This document shows positions 57,368 to 64,000 of a DNA stretch of 64,000 nt, piece by piece. How positions within the stretch are numbered: the stretch's first letter is position 1; every line of letters begins with the position of its first letter. This DNA comes from Sarocladium kiliense. Taxonomy: Eukaryota; Ascomycota; Sordariomycetes; Hypocreales; Sarocladiaceae. The notes under the pieces were generated by a model. The model ran no database searches and was not told where the DNA came from. It was given only the letters and a program-made list of their open reading frames with translations. Where the stretch lies: the NCBI GenBank assembly GCA_030734395.1, contig JAUZTG010000003.1, forward strand, positions 372,001 to 436,000, given 5' to 3'. A program made the position numbers and the translations under genes.

Positions 57368-57598
57368 TCATCTGTAGCTCCTGCTGGAATGGCTGCTGTA
57401 GTAGCCTGAGTCGGAATAGCTGTAGTCTGAAGCGCATTGCGCTCCTCGAGATGAATGTCTGGTGCAGGCATAGCCGACGAAGATTGTTCTCTGCACAACG
57501 CCGTGTCCTGGGCTACCGAAAGAAGGACACTGGTCGACAGCGTGCTGGTAGTAGAGGCAGCGGCATGCCGCGTAGAGTTCAACAAGTTGGTAACACAT
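57368..57598 (-). CDS. Small Cys/His-rich conserved fungal protein, function unknown
   Basis: A single exon of 76 aa from the ATG at 57598 (complement). It has Cys2, Cys12, Cys14, His19, Cys24, His32, Cys45, His48 and Cys55 set in MCYQLVELYAACRCLYYQHA and VGYACTRHSS, then a Tyr/Ser-rich tail (DYSYSDSGYYSSHSSRSYR). The CxC, H-x4-C and C-x2-H groups suggest one or two bound zinc ions. There is no signal peptide. I recall short fungal proteins with the same CLYYxHAVDxC core, all without known function. Upstream on the same strand lies more than 1 kb of pyrimidine-rich sequence that looks like a long leader or promoter. Its short length makes it easy to miss; the Cys/His pattern makes chance unlikely. 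Confidence 0.75.
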   Translation of the reverse strand: MCYQLVELYAACRCLYYQHAVDQCPSFGSPGHGVVQRTIFVGYACTRHSSRGAQCASDYSYSDSGYYSSHSSRSYR

Positions 57599-58950
57599 GG
57601 CTCTTTAGTTCGGACCCGGAGGTCGTGCGAGCTCGATTAGGTGGCTGGATACTAGACGAGGTCTCTTGCAAACGGGCGTAGCAATCAATGCGTTGGTTTG
57701 GCTATGAGTGACAGAAGCGATGTAGAGATGATAGTCCCTGTGGCAAGCGGTGGTGGAGGTGCCCTCTGAATATGATCTTCGCACGGCAAAAGGGAACTTG
57801 AACAGTTGACGGAGTTGAGTAATGTGAGGACTGGGTGATAACAGAAGAAAGAAACGAGGCAAGGAAACGGTTGAAATATAGAGAACGTTGCGTGGATTGA
57901 CTGACATGGATGCAAGCTGGAGGAGTGGCCAGGCAGGAAAGAGGAACGAGGCATCGCAGCCTTATAGGACTTTGGTTCGCAGCCTGGACGATGAGCCAGA
58001 GCCAAGAGGGTCGGTACCTGTCGAAGGTGGAGGTGAAGTAAGTTGAAGACCAGGGAAAGGGAAAAAGGTACATGGAGGACAAGTAGGCAGAGTAATACCG
58101 TCACCCCCCGGGGAGCTGGGGACTGCACAGCACACCCTCGTGGAGGAGGGGGGCTGGACGAAGATGGTGAGGTGGTGACGGAAGGGAGCGGAGGATGGAG
58201 CAAGGGGCAGGCATCCACGGTTCGGTGGAGGAGGAGTGAGGAAGAAGAGTACCATACTGACAAAGGAAAGGACATGGATAGAATGGGAATCTGACAGCGT
58301 GGGTATGGGCGTGTGGGTGTATGTGTAGGTGTGGGTGAGCCAGAGAGCGAGCGAAAGAGCGCGAGACAGCTCGCCGATGTGACTAATAAGCCGTGGCAGC
58401 AAGCGGTCACAGGACGACACCGTTGCAGTAAAAGCGCAAGAGTGCAATGCAAAAAGGTGGATGAAGGTACCTGAACCCTGAGCCAGGCAAACAGGCAGAA
58501 GGGCAAACACCATGGCGCAGTGCCGGGACCGTTAAGGCGAGGAGGAGGCAATGGGTGCGGTGCGGTGCGGTGCGCACCCAGGGGATGACGGCGTCTGTCT
58601 TTGACCTGGATCAAGGCGCAGCGCACGGCAGTAAGGCCTTGTACCTTAAAGTGCCAACTAGGTGCGATGCGATGCGAGGTGTGTGAGGTGAGGTAAGGAA
58701 ATGGTGAGGTGAGCAGAAAGTGGGCAAGTAAGACGGCTGGGCAGCATTGGGAACTCTGCAACTCTTTTTTTGGTTTTGCTTTCGCATGGGGATGGCAGAT
58801 GGAAGCTTGGTGAGCGACAATGCAGACAGACAACCTGGTGCTCGGCGAAGTGACAGCCGAATTGAGAAACAGAAAAAGAACAGAAGGGAAACCCAGCTCT
58901 GAATGATTCAATGGGTGCCACTCACAGCAGGTCTCAGCGGCCGACAGGAA
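57599..58950 (-). promoter_or_regulatory. Pyrimidine-rich leader/promoter region of the small Cys/His gene
   Basis: On the minus strand this 1.35 kb is strongly C/T-rich and therefore open in several frames at once, including one of 408 codons (58911-57685) that begins with TTG and has no family resemblance. Such tracts are common in long fungal 5' UTRs. Short repeats include (GTGCG)4 at 58555-58574 and a GTGTGGGTG-rich stretch at 58300-58335. No TATA box is certain. Confidence 0.5.
58555..58574 (+). repeat. Short tandem repeat (GTGCG)4
   Basis: Four exact GTGCG copies in the pyrimidine-rich leader or promoter region. Confidence 0.85.
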
Positions 58951-61900
58951 AGGAACAGGGATGCCTGGAGCGACGACGCCTTGGGTGCTTGGGGGCTGCA
59001 GCAGGGCTGACGGGAGGGGGTGTGTACCGACTTTGGAGCTGCTCCAGCGTACTACTGCGAAGGGCGTGAACTACTGTACTAACTGGTCTCTGGTTCGCAG
59101 AGCCCAATCGTCAGTCAAGCCATGCCCTGCCCATGGCCACTGACGACGAATGTTTGGATCTTTAGAACAGGGTCCCAATTCTCGACGTCTGACTGCCTTG
59201 CGTATGTGGCTTAGGTTTGCACGGTATTTGCGGTACCCAACCTGAAGGTATCGTGTGCCGTTTTGGAAGTCAGAGTCACCCTCTGGGGGGGTTCCATTGG
59301 TAACGGCTGGTTCGGAATAGACTCTCGGACAGACGACAGAGAAGGGACGGACAGCGACGGACATCCGGGAATGGGTGCACTAGAGATCTCAGATGGGGTC
59401 GCAGACTGGCCGCAGACGCCGGCGTTGGTGCTGTGCATGACCTGGCAAGTGACCCAACGGTGCCCATAGCTCCGAGCCTATCACCACTAATTGCTACTAT
59501 CCTGTGACTCCTACTCTAAGTGCTGCTACTAGTACTTGCATCAACGTAACATCCGACCACGTTAAAGGAAGGAATCACGGCAATTGAATCCAAGTTCGGG
59601 GGCCAGATCTCGCAGATGCAGGCAGCAGGTGGTCTTACTTTCCGCTGCTTCCTTTGTTCCCATGTGTGACGAAATGTGCCCGATAATCCGCGACTCACAA
59701 GAGGAAGGCACGTCCTCCCAAGGGTACCTGTCCCGTCCCAACCGGGAAGCCTTCACACACTGTGTCGTCAACCACTGCCAGTTCGAGGGACAGGGATACC
59801 CAGACCGAACCTACGGTGCCTTCCTGCACTGTATTGCACTGTATTCCAAATCCCATCGTGAGATATGTCAATGCAACGAATCCCATCCTTCTGCTGGTAC
59901 AAGACATCTAAACAACCCTCGCTGGCTTTCCATGATGGCCTGCCGGAATCACCATATCATGTGCTGAACAATCAACCTCGCGCTTTCTAAGCATGTCTTG
60001 CCAAGAGCCTCTTTTTTGCCAGTTGCCACCACGAGTCCAGAACGGCGCAGATCACTTTACCCCAGAGTTTCTTAGGTTGCTTGGTTCACAGCCAAATGGC
60101 CCCCGATCATGGCACAGGCAGACATGGCCACAAGTGCCGCACGCTCTCCCCCACTGTGCACCAAAGGTCTTCGTTATTATGATCCCGCTGACACTGAGGA
60201 TAGCCCGAACCGGCCGACTCGCTTTCGTAGACCGACACTAGGGTGGTCCACCGCATTCCTATAACACTTTCTTCCAGAGCAAACAGCCAACAAGAGGCGT
60301 CGAGGAAATCAGCTGCGATAGCGGCGATGCCGGACAGCGGGCGTCACTCAAGGCCGTGAATGTTGGAAGGTCACTAACATCATACAACATGTGCCTGATC
60401 ATGGTCATGGGTGACCCCTTCGGCGGATCTCACCCCAGTGCGATGTACCTTGAAGAGTCGGATATCAATCCATACGGCCGGTACTGCAAAATGATCTTGA
60501 ACCTGCTTAGAGTGTCGCAGCGCTCAGACGATGTCTGCGTCCTGCAGGTCTGGAAATAGAGCATTCCGTGTGTCCCAGGGCGTTACATGGGGGGCTGGTG
60601 CTGACGATTCGCAGACAGTGGTTCATGGGCACCGTAGGGCTGTGTTGGAGCCACGCCCCCTCCAACCTGGAGTGAGGGCACCTGGGCGATTGTCCTGCGA
60701 GCAATGCATTCGTCCCATGAACTTGTTGAAGTGCGGCAACAACATCTTACTTGCTCCAGATGGCTCTCTTTGTCACGCTTTGGTTGCTACGCATGCATAT
60801 TTAGCTTGCAGTTTGCACGAAGGCTGGACCCTGAATTGATCTGGATGTCTCTCATGATCGACTGCCGGTCTAGGACATGCAGCCATGTGTGTGAGCATCG
60901 TTGGCCAGTCATTCGTCGCGGGGATCAGCAGGTCTCGCCCAACGATCGTTTTGTCCTCAGATCTCGCCCGTATTCTCGGGACAATCGTTACTGCTTGATA
61001 GTAAGCAGTGGTCGCCGGCCACACCACCAGAGTCTGCTCATGTCATCTTCCAGAAGGTCGCCGGTCAGACAGACTTGACCTGCAGACTCGAGCTCATGGC
61101 TTTCAGATGGTAGGTGGAGGCAGCCCACCTTCTTCCCGGCACTTGCAGCTTTGCCAATTGTCCAGGGTTTCCGATGAATCGGATGCTGCCTATTCAATAT
61201 GCAGCCAAAGAGGCACTCAAATGGGGGCTGCAGGAGAACTCCTCACGTGCAGGCTCGCATAGCGGTGGCAGGCCATTGGTTCCGTGCAAAGTCCCGTCAG
61301 GCTGTTTTGAGGCTGCTTTCGAGGGCCCTTGCAGTCTGCCTTGAGATGATCACCAGCTCCACCTCAAGCCCGCCCATGACAGATCGAGATGCGGTTCCAC
61401 GGCGTCGCATCAACTTGCTTCCAATAATAGGTTTCACATGAAAGTTTGCACATCTCGGTCGTGGTAATTCTTTCTGCGTTTCATCAAGTCACGGAAAGAG
61501 CTGGTGCGATGACTCCAAGGTGTGACTCGGACTGAAGAAACTGGACCCTCAATGGCGGGAGCATCACGAACCCCTGCCTTTGATCTCGAGCCGCAGCAGT
61601 GAAATTGCAAGGCGCCTTCGGCCGAGACATGGCATGTTGAGACAGACGAGTGAATCATTCACAAGGCTCTATTCCAATTTCCACAGATCCAGCCATAGAC
61701 TCTCCGTCATCCGTGTTGGTCGAGCACAACAGCGTCTCGCACTCGCGGAATCTGTGCTACTGCTTCGCAAGGCGCGTCACCAACTCTCACGAGATGCTCG
61801 TCTTCGGTCGCTGCCTAGACAGTCGGAGCAACCCAATGCCCGGCACCGCGCCTGACCAATCCCGTCTTCGTGCATCATCATAATCGCCAATGACCTCACG

Positions 61901-63159
61901 AATGCACCCTCAGCCTTGCTTCACCCTTCTAAAGCCCACTGCGGGGAGATAGTCTTGACCCGAATCCAGAGCATGACCAGGGGTGTTGGCCCAATGGCAC
62001 TGCAGAAGCTGCCATCACGGTGTCCTCCCCCTGCTGCCGACCCAGTGCCCCCGTTCACTGCGCCTCGCCCGGTGGCTTGCCGCCCCGCTTCACCGTGGTC
62101 CGTCCCGGAGTCGCCGGTCACTCCTGATAGGTCGGATCGTACTCCCACGGGCCATTGTTTGGGCGAACCTCCCAAACGTCACCAAGCGACTCAACTGCCT
62201 GACCCATCTGCCTCCAGAAGCCAAATTATCGCAACTTGACACCATAGTCAGACATTCATCAGTTAGCTGCAGTAGCTTGCTGCAGTATACCAGTCTATCG
62301 AGCAGGGTTTGGACCTTTGTCATCCTCGTTTTTGGTACTAACTGGAGTTCAGCCAGCCTTCGGGCACCTTTCGATACCATATTGGGATCCCCTGCCAAAG
62401 GGCGTCTAGGCAGCCGCGAACACAAGCGTAGCCGCAGCGCGGCAATCAAGAGCTTGTCCGTCCATCTCTACCATTCCTAAAGTGCACTCGCGCAGTTATC
62501 CACAAGCTGTCACTTTTTGGCACTTTCTGTCATGGCCCGATTACACGCCGACACGCCTGTCAGCCTAACACATCAATACTGCTCAGACGTCCCGAGGTCC
62601 ATCATGATATTGAGCTTCTTTCTCTTGCACGTGTGAAAACGCCTACAGCACAACTACAATATGTGCTCACACAGTCACACACTCCCTAAACTTTACGATG
62701 CCCCATCCCGGACCGTTCCCACACGGCTACCTTGCCCGGTCCCCCCAAGTCTTTCGTACCTGCGGCTGACAGCTTGTTCCCGACGCCAAAGCGCCCGCCA
62801 GGTTGGCGAGGCTGAACAACGGCTCGTCTCGAGAGCAAGAAGGTTTTTGCTCTTCGACCCAATTACCCACCTTCATTGGCCAGTCAGCACCCTCTAGCGT
62901 GTGAGCCGAGACACGGCTGACCAGGCTATTGTCGTTATACTCCCATGGACAGGGGCCTGTCCCTTTCCTGTGCCCCTTTCTCCTCAATCATACATGTGCG
63001 CTGTAGTACTAGCTCTTATTCGGGTGATCTACTCGATGGAGGCCTCATATGTTGCCCAACCCTCTATTCCTGACACAAGGATCCCCTGGCGGTCAAAGCT
63101 GATCGATCGATTGAGGGCTTACCATGCCATGTGCGGGCTCCGATTCGCTCTTGGAACCT
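58951..63159. other. Gene-poor interval, 4.2 kb
   Basis: No coding gene, tRNA, rRNA or mobile element that I can support. Open frames (59584-59967 +, 60704-61078 +, 61983-62480 +) overlap others on the opposite strand and carry no recognised motif. Composition is like the rest of the window. Confidence 0.5.
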
Positions 63160-63167
63160 TATAAAAG
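63160..63167 (+). promoter_or_regulatory. TATA-box candidate (TATAAAAG)
   Basis: A perfect TATAAAAG followed about 45 nt later by an ATG at 63213 that opens only a 30-codon frame. Whether a transcript starts here is uncertain. Confidence 0.35.
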
Positions 63168-63900
63168 GGGGTGAAGCCATAACCGACCCCCTGACATCTC
63201 GCCTTCAGCCCTATGAGCTTCACGGAACAGGGACTTGAGTCGAAGGTGACCAGGGTACGAAAGCCAGGGGTTCCTCAACGTCGGAAGTGCTTCCATAGGA
63301 GTTGATGTACTATTTGGGAATGGCTCGTGTTCTTCCTTGACAAAGATTTTCTGTCCTTGAGCTTCTTTTGACCTTTCGTGTCATCGTGGGCTTCCAGCTC
63401 GACGATCATGAAGTCATCCCAACTCGCGGATGTGCTTGGTTGGACCCAGGTCGCTCATCACATTGCACGATTCTGGTTCCTAGATTCATCTTACTCGTTG
63501 TTGTGCATGTAATTTGGGAGTTCAAGTTACCATTATTCGTATCTGGTCTTTCGCTTCTGTGAATAGCACCGTATATCGACCGCATACGAGAATGAAGTGA
63601 CACAGTTGGGAATCACCCCGCATGAGTTCACCTACCCCCGAATAGTTTCCATCACCAAATTGTAAGTCCAACTTCAAAGCACAAGCTCGTATTCACAGAC
63701 CAACCCTTCCAGCAGAATTCGAATCTGTACGGTTTGCGCAGCTATCCAGGGTATTCCGCTTCAAGCCCGACTTGCACTTGGCGAGGCAAACCCAGCATCA
63801 AGATGTACTTTCCGACATTCACAATTTACCCATGGGGTAGAGCGAGCATTTTGACCAGATAAAAGTGATGCAGTTCATTCATTACGTTCTCCAGATGTGG

Positions 63901-63908
63901 TATATAAA
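63901..63908 (+). promoter_or_regulatory. TATA-box candidate at right edge (TATATAAA)
   Basis: TATATAAA about 100 nt from the window end. It suggests a plus-strand gene starting near or beyond the right edge; a frame from the ATG at 63931 is open to the end but is only 23 codons long and may be leader. Confidence 0.4.
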
Positions 63909-64000
63909 ACGTGGGGAATCTACAAAGCCATGGGAATCGTTTCCTTGCTTGCAACGTGCTCCGCTCATTCGCATCAGTCCTACAACTGGAAAGATAAGTC

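Noticed and set aside
57685..58911. Minus-strand 408-codon open frame
   Set aside because: Starts with TTG, is low complexity (Ser/Pro/Leu/His from C/T-rich DNA), and other minus frames in the same stretch are also open; no family resemblance.

Overview
The window looks like a stretch of a filamentous ascomycete nuclear genome, most likely Dothideomycetes-like. The genes are monocistronic on both strands and are interrupted by short introns (mostly 44-105 nt) with GT..AG ends and CTRAC/CTGAC-like branch sites. The families (KEX1, SFM1, SNF7, SPX protein, class II hydrophobin, CFEM protein, Zn2Cys6 regulator) are fungal. I see no CRISPR array, insertion sequence, intact transposon, rRNA or convincing tRNA. 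The species is not determined.

Layout, left to right: the 5' part of an amino-acid permease (-) runs off the left edge. KEX1 carboxypeptidase (-) and the SFM1-type arginine methyltransferase (+) are divergent. A gene-poor 5.8 kb follows. Next come a large disordered protein with a Cys/His core (+), a GNAT acetyltransferase (-) divergent from a Zn2Cys6 transcription factor (+), and an SPX-domain membrane protein (-) convergent with that factor. After 3.5 kb without a recognisable gene lie a second GNAT (+), a GT28-type glycosyltransferase (+), a small conserved protein (+) and a class II hydrophobin (-). After another 5 kb gap come an AVT3-type vacuolar amino-acid transporter (+), a mitochondrial SDR (+), a possibly myristoylated small protein (-) divergent from SNF7/VPS32 (+), and a CFEM-type membrane protein (+). 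A very large MFS-fused protein (-) follows, then 9.6 kb holding only one small Cys/His-rich gene (-) that I can support.

Most of this is ordinary core genome. The genes do not form an obvious pathway or cluster, although several act at membranes or the cell surface (permease, KEX1, SPX, AVT3, SNF7, hydrophobin, CFEM, MFS).

The most unusual object is the minus-strand gene at 48431-54379. Ahead of a 12-TM MFS domain it carries about 23 tandem units with a strict period of 17 residues, each starting with His. Two alternating unit types give repeated zinc-finger-like sets C-x2-C-x7/8-H-x4-C-x2-H. The gene is split by one in-frame TAG, which is best explained by a short intron. Two further halves of the argument support one gene: the downstream frame has no ATG for its first 289 codons, and both halves share a KVRPF-like motif.

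All exon boundaries were placed by hand from splice signals, reading frame and family fit, with no transcript data.
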